Assembly (NCBI RefSeq): GCF_009931695.1
Contig: NZ_CP048000.1
Coordinates: 804,501 to 868,500, forward strand
Source of the DNA: Anaerocolumna sedimenticola
GTDB lineage: Bacteria; Bacillota; Clostridia; Lachnospirales; Lachnospiraceae
Length of the DNA stretch: 64,000 nt
Direction of reading: 5' to 3'
A model generated the notes under the pieces. That model was given only the letters and a program-made list of their open reading frames with translations. It was not told the origin of the DNA and made no database searches. Made by a program: the position numbers and the translations under genes. Below are positions 54,443-63,141 of this stretch, one piece after another (the first letter of the stretch is position 1; each line of letters starts with the position of its first letter).

Positions 54443-55738
54443 TTAATTTATAACTCTTCTTGCTTTATAAGGTGTACGGTAATCATAATTGGAAACCTTG
54501 ATACCATCTCTTGGATTGCTTGCATGTACTACCCTGCCGCCGCCGATATATAAAGCAACATGTCCAACACTTCCGCTGCTGTTAGTGTAGAAAATCAAAT
54601 CCCCTGGCTGAAGATTACCCATACTTACTTCGGAACCGGCTGATTGAGACTGGCTGCTGGAGGTTCTTGCAATACTATAACCAAAATGAGAATATATAGA
54701 TTGCACAAAGCCTGAACAATCTGTACCACCGGTTAAGCTTGTACCACCATAGACATATGGATTACCAACAAAGTTTAGTGCATAATCTGCAATTTCATTT
54801 CCGGTTGAACTACCGGAACTTGAATTGTTATTATCAGATGATGAAGAATCATTTCTGGATTGTTCAGCATCTTCAGCTGCGTTTTCGGCATTTTCTCTAT
54901 TCTGATTCTCTCTTTGTCTTTCTTCTTCCTGCTGTTCGGCTAATTTCTCCAGGCGTTCCTGCTCAGCCTTCTTAGCTTTTTCTTCTGCTTCTAATTTAGC
55001 TTTTTCTTCTTCAATAGAAATAGCATATTTAAATTCTACTTCTACTTTTACCAAATCTTTGGATACATATCCTGTTATCTGTTCCTGTATATCATTGGAT
55101 TCATCTTCATCAACTAAAATTTCTACCCAATCTTTAAATTCTTTTTTTATGTAATACTTATCTCCTTCAGGAATTAATGCAACTACATCTGTATCGGTAC
55201 TTTTGCCTTCCCTGACACGAACACCTTTTGCTGTTACAACTGCATATTTACTTGCAACATCATCTATCAGCTTTTCTGCATCTTCACCAATAGCTAAAAA
55301 CTCAGATTTAATATATCCGTCTACATTACCGGAATGAATTTTAACCCAGTCGCCTTTCGTTTCAAGAATATCCGCAGCGCATCCGGGATAAAGCTTGCCA
55401 ACTACTTCACTTTCCTGATCCGGCTTGCTCCTTATATTAACATAACTGCCTTCATCAGCGATAGATATCCCAAGATTGGCATAAGGTGATTCAATCTTAG
55501 TTTCTTCCGAAGTGCTTAATTTTGTAACCTTTTTTGTTGATAAGGTTTCTAACAATTTCTCTGCATCACCGGTTTTCTTATCTGCTGTAGCTGTGTAATA
55601 ATTATCTAATACAGGAGTAATACCTGCAATTCCTATATCCGATGTACTCGTTGCTGCTTTTGCTGTAATGCCATAGCCTAATGATAACAACAATGCCGCT
55701 GTACATAAGGATGCTTTAAGAGCAATACCTTTTATCAT
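54443..55738 (-). CDS. Secreted NlpC/P60 peptidoglycan hydrolase with SH3 domains
   Basis: The 431-residue protein has a signal peptide (LCTAALLLSLGYGITAKA) and two SH3b domains (YVNIRSKPDQESEVVGKLY and GVRVREGKSTDTDVVALI). A long charged coiled-coil region near 250-300 and a Ser/Asn linker precede the NlpC/P60 domain with catalytic Cys in GTDCSGFVQSIY and His in VGHVALYIGGGRVVHA. It cleaves cell-wall peptides, likely in growth or separation. A strong AAGGAGG precedes the ATG. It is a single gene with a terminator. Confidence 0.95.
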   Translation of the reverse strand: MIKGIALKASLCTAALLLSLGYGITAKAATSTSDIGIAGITPVLDNYYTATADKKTGDAEKLLETLSTKKVTKLSTSEETKIESPYANLGISIADEGSYVNIRSKPDQESEVVGKLYPGCAADILETKGDWVKIHSGNVDGYIKSEFLAIGEDAEKLIDDVASKYAVVTAKGVRVREGKSTDTDVVALIPEGDKYYIKKEFKDWVEILVDEDESNDIQEQITGYVSKDLVKVEVEFKYAISIEEEKAKLEAEEKAKKAEQERLEKLAEQQEEERQRENQNRENAENAAEDAEQSRNDSSSSDNNNSSSGSSTGNEIADYALNFVGNPYVYGGTSLTGGTDCSGFVQSIYSHFGYSIARTSSSQSQSAGSEVSMGNLQPGDLIFYTNSSGSVGHVALYIGGGRVVHASNPRDGIKVSNYDYRTPYKARRVIN

Positions 55739-55969
55739 ATGAAAAGTGACCTCCTTGTAAAGTCATATGAATGTAATAATCCATTCATAATAAGTCATCA
55801 TTTGTTGCATTTCTACGAATAAATGTTACAAATTTATTAAATACACTGAGGCCATTATATCAAATCATTCTACTCCTGTCAACCGAAATATGGCAAAAAC
55901 ACTCATATTTTTTATCCATTTTCACTAAAACCGACATTGTTTTTATTATTTTATATGCAATTTTCTTAA

Positions 55970-56893
55970 TTACAGCGTATTTAAGTACTTTTCTACTGCT
56001 GTAATGGCATTTGCTCCATCGGAAGCTGCCGTAATAATCTGCCTTAATTCTTTGGTTCTTATATCACCGGCTGCAAATACTCCCGGTATATTAGTTTCAC
56101 AATTTTCACTGGCTATGATATAACCGCCGGCATCTGCCTGGACAACGGATTTATACACTTCCGAATTCGGTATATTACCTACAGCAATAAAGATTCCATC
56201 AACAGATAATTCAGTACATTTTTCTGTATTCACGTTTTTAACCGTAATCTGTTCAACCTGTTCCTTACCTTTTATTTCTTCGACAACACTGTCCCATATA
56301 ACTTCTACATTATCTAGTGACATTAATTTATTAATATAACTTCTTGCTGCCCTGAATTCATTCCTGCGGTGGATAACATAGACTTTTTTGCATAATCTGG
56401 CCAGAAATATGGCATCTTCCACTGCAACATCCCCCCCGCCTACAACTGCGGTTGTTTTGTTTCGGAAAAATGCACCGTCACAGGTTGCGCAGTAAGAAAC
56501 ACCCATACCGGATAATCTTTCTTCTCCTTCCACCCTAAGTTTACGCGGGTTGGCACCGGTAGCTATAATCGCCGTTTTACTCCTGTATTTGGTTCCGTCA
56601 TCTAATGTGATTATTTTTATTCCGTCTTCCAGACTGAAGTTTACCACCTCACCGGTGATGAATTTCATATCCATACGGTCACAATGCTCCCTGAATTTGG
56701 TTCCTAACTCAAATCCGCTTATACCGGGAATACCCGGATAATTATCCACCTCATAAGTATTAATAATCTGTCCGCCGCTAATGGGTGCCTTTTCAATAAT
56801 AATCGTATCTAATTCCGCTCTTCCTGCATATAGTGCTGCTGCTAAACCTGCCGGACCCGAACCGATTATAATTAAATCATAAATTTTATCCAT
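55970..56893 (-). CDS. trxB: Thioredoxin reductase
   Basis: The 307-residue protein has the FAD motif IIGSGPAGLAAALYAGRAEL, the redox pair CATC in SYCATCDGAFF, the NADPH motif GGGDVAVEDA, and FAAGDIRTKELRQI at the C-terminus. It reduces thioredoxin with NADPH. No thioredoxin gene is adjacent. A GGAGG site lies upstream of the ATG. Confidence 0.96.
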   Translation of the reverse strand: MDKIYDLIIIGSGPAGLAAALYAGRAELDTIIIEKAPISGGQIINTYEVDNYPGIPGISGFELGTKFREHCDRMDMKFITGEVVNFSLEDGIKIITLDDGTKYRSKTAIIATGANPRKLRVEGEERLSGMGVSYCATCDGAFFRNKTTAVVGGGDVAVEDAIFLARLCKKVYVIHRRNEFRAARSYINKLMSLDNVEVIWDSVVEEIKGKEQVEQITVKNVNTEKCTELSVDGIFIAVGNIPNSEVYKSVVQADAGGYIIASENCETNIPGVFAAGDIRTKELRQIITAASDGANAITAVEKYLNTL

Positions 56894-57105
56894 ATTAAAA
56901 TTCCTCCATTCATTCTTTTTCTTTCATGTATACCATTTTTCATCACCCTGTGTTATAATAAAAGGGTATTGTAAAGATTCACAAAATCATCCTTTGAATA
57001 ACGGATAGTAGTTATATTATACCACATTATATTAAATATTAAAAATCTTATTCCCTTCAATACTGCACTTTTAGAGGGAACCGTAGCCGGAAAGGAGAAC
57101 TGCTT

Positions 57106-57282
57106 ATGGATATTTCAATGGCATCCATGTTACAAAGTCAGTCACAAATAATTACACAGGTTAGTACGGCAGTACTTAATATGAATCTGGATACTGTAGA
57201 AGGAATGGGCGACAGCCTTGTTAAAATGATGGAGCAGTCCGTCAACCCTAATGTGGGACAGAATATCGATATCAAAATATAA
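57106..57282 (+). CDS. YjfB-like small motility-associated protein
   Basis: The 58-residue protein, MDISMASMLQSQSQIITQ at the start and NPNVGQNIDIKI at the end, fits the YjfB family of short peptides found in flagellated Firmicutes. The AAAGGAG site sits at the right distance. It is a single gene between trxB and the CPBP gene, with a strong terminator after it. The function is not established. Confidence 0.75.
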   Translation: MDISMASMLQSQSQIITQVSTAVLNMNLDTVEGMGDSLVKMMEQSVNPNVGQNIDIKI

Positions 57283-57337
57283 CTGCACTTTAAATGGAAT
57301 AAACAAATAATATTATTTAACCTGAATTACCGATAAA

Positions 57338-57372
57338 GCCCGGCTTTTAATGGACAACCATTTAAGCCGGGC
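57338..57372. terminator. Bidirectional intrinsic terminator
   Basis: GCCCGGCTTTTAATGG pairs with CCATTTAAGCCGGGC, with AATTTTT after it on the plus strand. It serves the YjfB-like gene and probably also the convergent CPBP gene. Confidence 0.85.
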
Positions 57373-57390
57373 AATTTTTAATTCTTTATA

Positions 57391-58491
57391 TTAAAATAAA
57401 AACAAACGTATCACTGTATAAAAGTTTTCTGCATTCTGTTCCGGTACTGCAGGAGCAAATATTTCATTTACCAGCATAAGAGTTACACATATGATTATAC
57501 CGGTAATCAGACTTACCGTGATTAATTTTCTTTTGGTTTGTGGTATCTCATAGAAAGAATCCTGCAGGCTTATATCCCCTTCTACGGTATAATTATCTGT
57601 CTGTGAGTATCCAACTCCCCCTCTGTTATTTCTCTTAAATATACTTTTCAAATGTTCCCATCTGCCGGAATTCTTTGCAATTGTCTTAAATACAATAAAA
57701 GCTAACACAGTAGTAATTACTGCTGTTATTCCATAGCTCTGAATGACATATCCTAAAGTCATGTCGTCAAGAATACCGGAATTCATGGATTTCATCAATT
57801 CGTCCGCATTAAACTTGTCGGGGCCATATAAGGTTTCCAAAAACTGAAACAGTTTCGGATATAAAGCCATAATTACTACCGATGTCCCATTAATAAAGAA
57901 ATGTACAATCATCGTTGCCAGTATGGAATCCGTTGCTTCAATCAGAAGGGCAAAAACGATTCCCATGGCAAAGGCATAAGAAAACTGGTTTAAATTACCG
58001 TGTATGATGCCAAATAAAAATCCGCTTAAGAATACTCCTTTTAAAACATTTACCTTACTATACTCATTAAAAAATATACCACGGTATACCGACTCCTCTA
58101 ATATACACGGCACAAAAGCCACCATAATAAGACTTAAGAAAAAGCCATTATTTTCAACAATGTTGTTCATAATATCCGTGGTATCATTTTGCACATACAA
58201 CATGGATATGGCATTGATCAAGTTCATTAAAGGTGTTATCAGGTAGGCAAAGATAATAATCAAAATAATATTGGATATCTTTAATTTCTTAAACCGAATA
58301 GCCTGGGCAACATTAACTTTTTGTGTAATAAGATAAATCAATGAGGGAATTACAAGAATAATCTGGGACATTAAAAGTATCAAAAAATAGTTCCCGGTAA
58401 ATTCAAAAATCCAGGTATTTATCACGGATCCCACTATGGATAAAAGAACCGTTATTAAAAACACCCGGTTCACTGACTTTATTCTATTCAT
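57391..58491 (-). CDS. CPBP-family intramembrane metalloprotease
   Basis: The 366-residue protein has about eight membrane segments and the family motifs EESVYRGIFFNEY (EExxxR) and GIIHGNLNQF (FxxxH), followed by AMIVHFFING. A cytoplasmic loop and a final membrane segment make the C-terminus. Bacterial members process prenylated or small signalling peptides or give immunity to bacteriocins; the substrate here is unknown. It ends convergent with the YjfB-like gene. Confidence 0.88.
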   Translation of the reverse strand: MNRIKSVNRVFLITVLLSIVGSVINTWIFEFTGNYFLILLMSQIILVIPSLIYLITQKVNVAQAIRFKKLKISNIILIIIFAYLITPLMNLINAISMLYVQNDTTDIMNNIVENNGFFLSLIMVAFVPCILEESVYRGIFFNEYSKVNVLKGVFLSGFLFGIIHGNLNQFSYAFAMGIVFALLIEATDSILATMIVHFFINGTSVVIMALYPKLFQFLETLYGPDKFNADELMKSMNSGILDDMTLGYVIQSYGITAVITTVLAFIVFKTIAKNSGRWEHLKSIFKRNNRGGVGYSQTDNYTVEGDISLQDSFYEIPQTKRKLITVSLITGIIICVTLMLVNEIFAPAVPEQNAENFYTVIRLFLF

Positions 58492-58497
58492 AAAGCT

Positions 58498-59103
58498 TTA
58501 CACCTGCTTTTCATCATCTATTTTCTTAACTAATACATTTAACCAAACCTCTTCACCATGTTCATTTCTGACATCGGGAGTTTTCCATATCTCCATTATC
58601 TCAAGTTCAGTAAATTTATTAATGATATCTTTCATTTCTTTTGTTCTAAAATCATTAAAATACCGTCCATTTCTAAAGCCTGAAAAATCACCATGTTTAA
58701 AGGACATATATAATACGCCGCCCGGCTTTAAGCATTTTATTACTTTGCCAAAGATTTCTTCAAATTCATCCGGCGTTATATGTAAAAGTGATGCGCATGC
58801 CCAAATACCGTCGAATACTTCATCAAAATCCAGTTCAGTGAATTGCATATGCAGAACATCCTGTCCAATATGTATGGAAGCTAATTCACATAATTCTTTT
58901 GAACCATCTATCGCAGTTACATCAAAACCTCTTTGAATCAGATTTAAGCTGTCTCTACCGGAACCGCAGCCCAAATCAAGAATTTCTCCGCCTTCTGGTA
59001 AATAACTGATAAATTTATCTAAGATATCTTCCATATCTAATTCCACTGTACTTTCAAAGTATAAATTCGCGTACTTATTATAATAGTCTATCGAGTCCAA
59101 CAA
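58498..59103 (-). CDS. Class I SAM-dependent methyltransferase
   Basis: The protein of about 201 residues begins near the SAM fold. Motif I is EILDLGCGSGRDSLNL, the acidic motif II is VTAIDGSKELCELA, and motifs IV and V are GIWACASLLH and LKPGGVLYMSFKHGD. I start at a TTG after AAAGGAT; a longer reading begins 15 codons upstream. The substrate is unknown. It ends six bases before the CPBP gene, so they are likely one unit. Confidence 0.85.
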   Translation of the reverse strand: MLDSIDYYNKYANLYFESTVELDMEDILDKFISYLPEGGEILDLGCGSGRDSLNLIQRGFDVTAIDGSKELCELASIHIGQDVLHMQFTELDFDEVFDGIWACASLLHITPDEFEEIFGKVIKCLKPGGVLYMSFKHGDFSGFRNGRYFNDFRTKEMKDIINKFTELEIMEIWKTPDVRNEHGEEVWLNVLVKKIDDEKQV

Positions 59104-59160
59104 AACCCATCCTTTCAATCCCAATACGGTCACATCCGTTAGAAACATGTTAAGCCAGTT

Positions 59161-59285
59161 TCTCCGGTACGCGCGCTCGTTTTAACGTTAAAATTGTTTC
59201 ATAATGAGCAGTAACGCCAAGCTTACTTTACAGACTGACAAAGCACTTGTAAACGCTCACATTACTTTCGCGCAAATAAAAATCG
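59161..59285. repeat. Second dispersed repeat family, copy Z
   Basis: It begins TCTCCGGTACGCGCGCTCGTT and ends TTCGCGCAAATAAAAA, with a longer, different middle than copy X. No gene lies in 59104-59407. Confidence 0.5.
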
Positions 59286-59407
59286 GTATTATGATTTAGC
59301 TAAAAACTTGTTATTAACCTGCAATATTATTATTATAGCAAACAACAGATAAAATATCCAGTATATTACACCGGAATTTTATTACATTACTGCTAATTAA
59401 ATGTATA

Positions 59408-59785
59408 TCATAAAGCAGCAATTGCTTCAATTTCTATCAGAACATCTTTGGGAAGTCTTGCAACTTCTACGCAAGATCTGGCAGGGCAGTCTTTTGTAAA
59501 GAACTTAGCATAAACTTCATTCATTGCTGCAAAGTCATTCATATTTTTTATAAATACAGTGGTTTTTACCACATGATCCATACTGGTACCGCAGGATTCC
59601 AATAAAGCTGATAAACTTTTTAAGACACGTTCTGCCTGTACCGTAATATCACCCTCTACTATTGTTCCATCCTCCGGATTAATAGGAATTACACCGGATG
59701 TATAAACCATATTGTTTATTTCAATAGCCTGAGAATAAGGACCGATTGCTGCGGGTGCTTTCGTTGTACTAATTACTTTTTTCAT
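59408..59785 (-). CDS. ridA: RidA-family enamine/imine deaminase
   Basis: The 125-residue protein has IGPYSQAIEINNMVYTSG at the start, the conserved Arg in CPARSCVEVARLPKDVLIEIEAIA and family length. It removes reactive 2-aminoacrylate-type intermediates produced by PLP enzymes. It is a lone gene on the minus strand with GGAGG upstream. Confidence 0.95.
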   Translation of the reverse strand: MKKVISTTKAPAAIGPYSQAIEINNMVYTSGVIPINPEDGTIVEGDITVQAERVLKSLSALLESCGTSMDHVVKTTVFIKNMNDFAAMNEVYAKFFTKDCPARSCVEVARLPKDVLIEIEAIAAL

Positions 59786-60035
59786 ATTTTCTTCTGACCT
59801 CCATATTATAATTTTCCGTTAATATAACAATTATATACCAACTGTTTCAGGATTTCACCTCTTTTCTGAAATAACTCCAATTTCTGTGTTTTACAGGCTG
59901 AATTGTAACAAATGACCTCGCGGTACCATAGGCTGAACTGTAACATGGTTTCAATTATTATAAATCTAATAATTTTGTATCAAATTATTTAAAATAATGC
60001 TATAATAAATGGTAAACCAACTAAGGAGTTATATT

Positions 60036-60749
60036 ATGTACAGTTTTAAAAGCCGTGTGCGCTATAGCGAAGTAGATAAAGAGAAAAAAATGGATATGTA
60101 CTCCATTATCAATTATTTCCAGGACTGCAGCACTTTTCAGTCAGAAGATATTGGTATGGGACTGGCATATTTAGAGAAAAATAAACGTGTCTGGTTAATG
60201 AACGCCTGGCAGATCATTGTTAATCGGTTTCCCTCTCTTGGAGAAGAGATTACTGTTTCTACCTGGGCTTATGATTTTAATAGTATGTACGGATACCGCA
60301 ATTTTATGATCGAAGACACTAACGGTCAGATATCCGCGGTCGCAAATTCCATCTGGGTTTATATGGATACGGAAAATTATCGCCCCATAAAGGTTACCGA
60401 AGCGGATATCCGCGGTTATAATCCTGAAAAAAAATTTGAGATGGATTATGCTCCCCGAAAGATTAATATACCCAAAAATCTTGACAGTTTAGCAGAATTT
60501 CCCGTTATCCGAGCCAATATCGACACCAATAATCATGTTAATAATGGGCAATATATAAAAATGGCAGAGGAATTCCTGCCAAGCGGTTTTAGAATCAGAC
60601 AAATGAGAGCAGAATACAGAATGTCAGCGGTTTTAGGCGATATTATCGTACCCATGGTATGCAGGGAGAACAGTACATATACGGTGGTTCTTGCAAATCA
60701 GGAAGGAAAACCGTTTACTATTATTGAATTCAAACAACAGGAAGAATAG
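60036..60749 (+). CDS. Acyl-ACP thioesterase-like hotdog protein
   Basis: The 237-residue protein has two hotdog folds. The first reads RVRYSEVDKEKKMDMYSIINYFQD and the second has DTNNHVNNGQYIKMAEEF with the catalytic Asn/His pattern. It would hydrolyse acyl-ACP or acyl-CoA. The start follows AAGGAG at MYSFKSR; a longer reading of nine codons lacks a site. Confidence 0.9.
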   Translation: MYSFKSRVRYSEVDKEKKMDMYSIINYFQDCSTFQSEDIGMGLAYLEKNKRVWLMNAWQIIVNRFPSLGEEITVSTWAYDFNSMYGYRNFMIEDTNGQISAVANSIWVYMDTENYRPIKVTEADIRGYNPEKKFEMDYAPRKINIPKNLDSLAEFPVIRANIDTNNHVNNGQYIKMAEEFLPSGFRIRQMRAEYRMSAVLGDIIVPMVCRENSTYTVVLANQEGKPFTIIEFKQQEE

Positions 60750-60848
60750 TGAATTATAGCTAAATTCACTTAGAAAAAGCCAGTAAAATGGCTTCTTTCA
60801 TGGGATTTTATGCCGCAGCCGGCGGCAGAAAGAGAGGTATTAGTTTTA

Positions 60849-61790
60849 ATGATAAAATTAGGTGAAGTTCAAACTTTAGAAGTTATAAAAACCACTGACT
60901 TTGGAGTTTATCTTGGTGAACCGGGTAAGGATTACAGTTCCGCAGATTCTTCAATTGCAAGCCGCCCAAAATGGGAAAACAGGAGTTATAACGGAAATCG
61001 GCCGGCCAAATCAGGACAAGGCATACATGTAAATGACCTAAGTAAAATTTTATTGCCGAAAAATCAAGTATCAAGCGGAATTAAATTAGGCGATCAAATC
61101 GAGGTCTTTATATATAAAGATTCAGAAGACCGTCCTATTGCCACAACAACAATTCCGGTTCTGACATTAGGTAAAACTGCTCTTTTAAGAGTTAAAGAAG
61201 TAACCTCTATCGGTGCTTTCTTAGAATGGGGTTTGGCTAAGGATTTACTGCTTCCGTTTAAAGAACAGACTGCCAGAGTTCATTCAGGAGAGGATGTTCT
61301 GGTATCTCTTTATATTGATAAAAGTGAACGGCTATGTGCAACAATGAAAGTTTATGACTATCTGGACTGCAATTCCCCTTATCAAAAAAATGATAAAGTT
61401 ATTGGTACGGTATATGAAATTGTAGATAGTTTTGGAGCTTTTGTGGCAGTGGACAACCGTTATTGTGCATTAATCCCCACGAAAGAATTATATCGTCCTT
61501 TAAAAGTAGGTGACAGTGTGGAGGCAAGAGTTACACAGGTGAAAGTTGACGGTAAACTGGATCTAAGTATCAGGGAAAAATCTTATGTGCAGCTGGATTC
61601 CGATGCGGAATTGATTTTTAACAAATTACAGGAAGCCGGCGGTTTTCTTCCCTACCATGATAAAACAGATGCAGAGGTTATTAAAACCCAATTTAACCTG
61701 AGTAAAAATGCATTTAAAAGAGCTATCGGAAGACTTATGAAAGAAGAAAGAATAACCATATCGGATACCGGAATTACTGAAGTTAAGTAA
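60849..61790 (+). CDS. CvfB-like S1-domain RNA-binding protein
   Basis: The protein of about 313 residues starts MIKLGEVQTLEVIKTTDFGVY. It has S1-type domains (LRVKEVTSIGAFLEWGLAKDLLLP, and VIGTVYEIVDSFGAFVAVDN) and a C-terminal winged helix (FNLSKNAFKRAIGRLMKEERI). The family binds RNA and affects virulence factor and exoprotein expression in staphylococci. An AGAGAGG site supports this ATG over one 13 codons earlier. Confidence 0.9.
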   Translation: MIKLGEVQTLEVIKTTDFGVYLGEPGKDYSSADSSIASRPKWENRSYNGNRPAKSGQGIHVNDLSKILLPKNQVSSGIKLGDQIEVFIYKDSEDRPIATTTIPVLTLGKTALLRVKEVTSIGAFLEWGLAKDLLLPFKEQTARVHSGEDVLVSLYIDKSERLCATMKVYDYLDCNSPYQKNDKVIGTVYEIVDSFGAFVAVDNRYCALIPTKELYRPLKVGDSVEARVTQVKVDGKLDLSIREKSYVQLDSDAELIFNKLQEAGGFLPYHDKTDAEVIKTQFNLSKNAFKRAIGRLMKEERITISDTGITEVK

Positions 61791-61833
61791 GTGGTACCAT
61801 TCTGCAACAATAACCGATTAGTTATAAGGAAAA

Positions 61834-61873
61834 GAGGATGACAGTAACTTATTATTACTGCCATCCTCTTTTT
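61834..61873 (+). terminator. Intrinsic terminator of the CvfB-like gene
   Basis: GAGGATGACAGTAA pairs with TTACTGCCATCCTC and TTTTT follows, about 45 bases after the stop. Confidence 0.85.
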
Positions 61874-61944
61874 ATACTTTAAGCTTTACTAAATTAATAA
61901 TCTGCAGTTTAATAAACTTAATAATTTAATCCGATGTTTTCGAG

Positions 61945-62361
61945 TTATTTTCTGTCCAGAAACCTTATTTTACCGTTTGGATCCTTAAAATCCTTTTTCT
62001 TATACTGAGGTTCTTCTTCCTCCTTGTACAAGCTTCCAAAATTATTTACCAGCTTATCTTTGCAAGCCTTACAGAACCTTCCGGTTTTAATCATGGTACC
62101 GCAATTTTCACATTCAATACCAATCGGGGAATCTGGAGAAAATGCAAGCCGCTCTTCCCTGATCCACTTCTGGATCTGCATGGTAGAAACATCATTTTCT
62201 TCTGCTACTTCTGCAATTCCAGCCCCGGGGTGATTATAGATATATTCCTTAACTACCGAAAACTTTTCATCAAGGGCCTTTAAACAAGCATTGCACAGAG
62301 GCGGCTGCCCGCTGATATAATTATATAATTTCCCGCAACTTTTACAGTTTCGTACATCCAT
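61945..62361 (-). CDS. YvyF-like flagellar operon protein
   Basis: The 138-residue protein has two zinc-ribbon-like CxxC pairs at the N-terminus (NCKSCGK, LCNACLKA), a central helix-turn-helix-like part (AGIAEVAEENDVSTMQIQKWIREERL), and a second pair near the end (CENCGTM, FCKACKD). This layout is that of YvyF-type proteins next to comF and flagellar genes. Its start, 14 bases downstream of the comF stop, has AGGAGG. The role in flagellar regulation is inferred from the family. Confidence 0.8.
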   Translation of the reverse strand: MDVRNCKSCGKLYNYISGQPPLCNACLKALDEKFSVVKEYIYNHPGAGIAEVAEENDVSTMQIQKWIREERLAFSPDSPIGIECENCGTMIKTGRFCKACKDKLVNNFGSLYKEEEEPQYKKKDFKDPNGKIRFLDRK

Positions 62362-62374
62362 ATCTTTCTCCTCC

Positions 62375-63097
62375 TTAGTATCCTTTACCAATACAAATAC
62401 TTAGAAAATAAACTTCTTTTATACCATTTTGTAACAATATATTCGAACAGGCTTCAATAGTACTGCCTGTGGTATAAATATCATCTATTAACATTACACT
62501 ATGAATCGATTTTAATATCTTATTACTCTCCTCCGCCGAATAAGTAAATGCTTTTTCTAAGTTTTTTAACCTTTCTTTATCATTTAGTAGTTTTTGAGGC
62601 AACGTTTTTTTATCTCTTTGCAGGAGATGGGATAATACGGTTATATTCAGTTTTTTACCAATACCCTTTGCTAAGATATCTGCCTGATTATAACCTCTTT
62701 GCATTAACTTCGATTTATGTATCGGTATCGGTACCAATACCTCCGGAGCTATTGATTTTATTTCATTACCATAATGTTTAATTATCTCATCAATATAAAA
62801 GTCACTATATTCTCTTCTGCCATGAAATTTAAAATCTGCTATGGATTTTTTCATGGATGAGTCATAAACCCACATAGCATAACCTTTACTATAATGATGG
62901 TTCTTAGTCTCGCAGTCATAGCAGTATTCCCTTTCTTCCGATTCTATGGGTTTACTGCATTTTTTACAGCGAGGTTCTTCGATTGGCTTTAACTTTAATT
63001 TACAAGGAGGACATACCAACTGTCCTCTGGGTTCCACAATTTCACCGCAAATTGGACATCTTCGCGGATATAAAATAGTAACGATAGATTCTAACAA
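62375..63097 (-). CDS. comF: ComF-family phosphoribosyltransferase-like protein
   Basis: The 240-residue protein has N-terminal zinc CxxC motifs (RRCPICGEIVEP, VCPPCKLK, RCKKCSKP, YCYDCETK) and the PRTase motif VMLIDDIYTTGSTIEACSN at the C-terminus. ComF proteins act in DNA uptake competence, although many have broader roles. It precedes the YvyF-like gene, the usual order in Firmicutes. Confidence 0.92.
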   Translation of the reverse strand: MLESIVTILYPRRCPICGEIVEPRGQLVCPPCKLKLKPIEEPRCKKCSKPIESEEREYCYDCETKNHHYSKGYAMWVYDSSMKKSIADFKFHGRREYSDFYIDEIIKHYGNEIKSIAPEVLVPIPIHKSKLMQRGYNQADILAKGIGKKLNITVLSHLLQRDKKTLPQKLLNDKERLKNLEKAFTYSAEESNKILKSIHSVMLIDDIYTTGSTIEACSNILLQNGIKEVYFLSICIGKGY

Positions 63098-63141
63098 AAT
63101 TATCCCCCTGTGCTATACTCTCCCCTGTTATACAACTCGTT

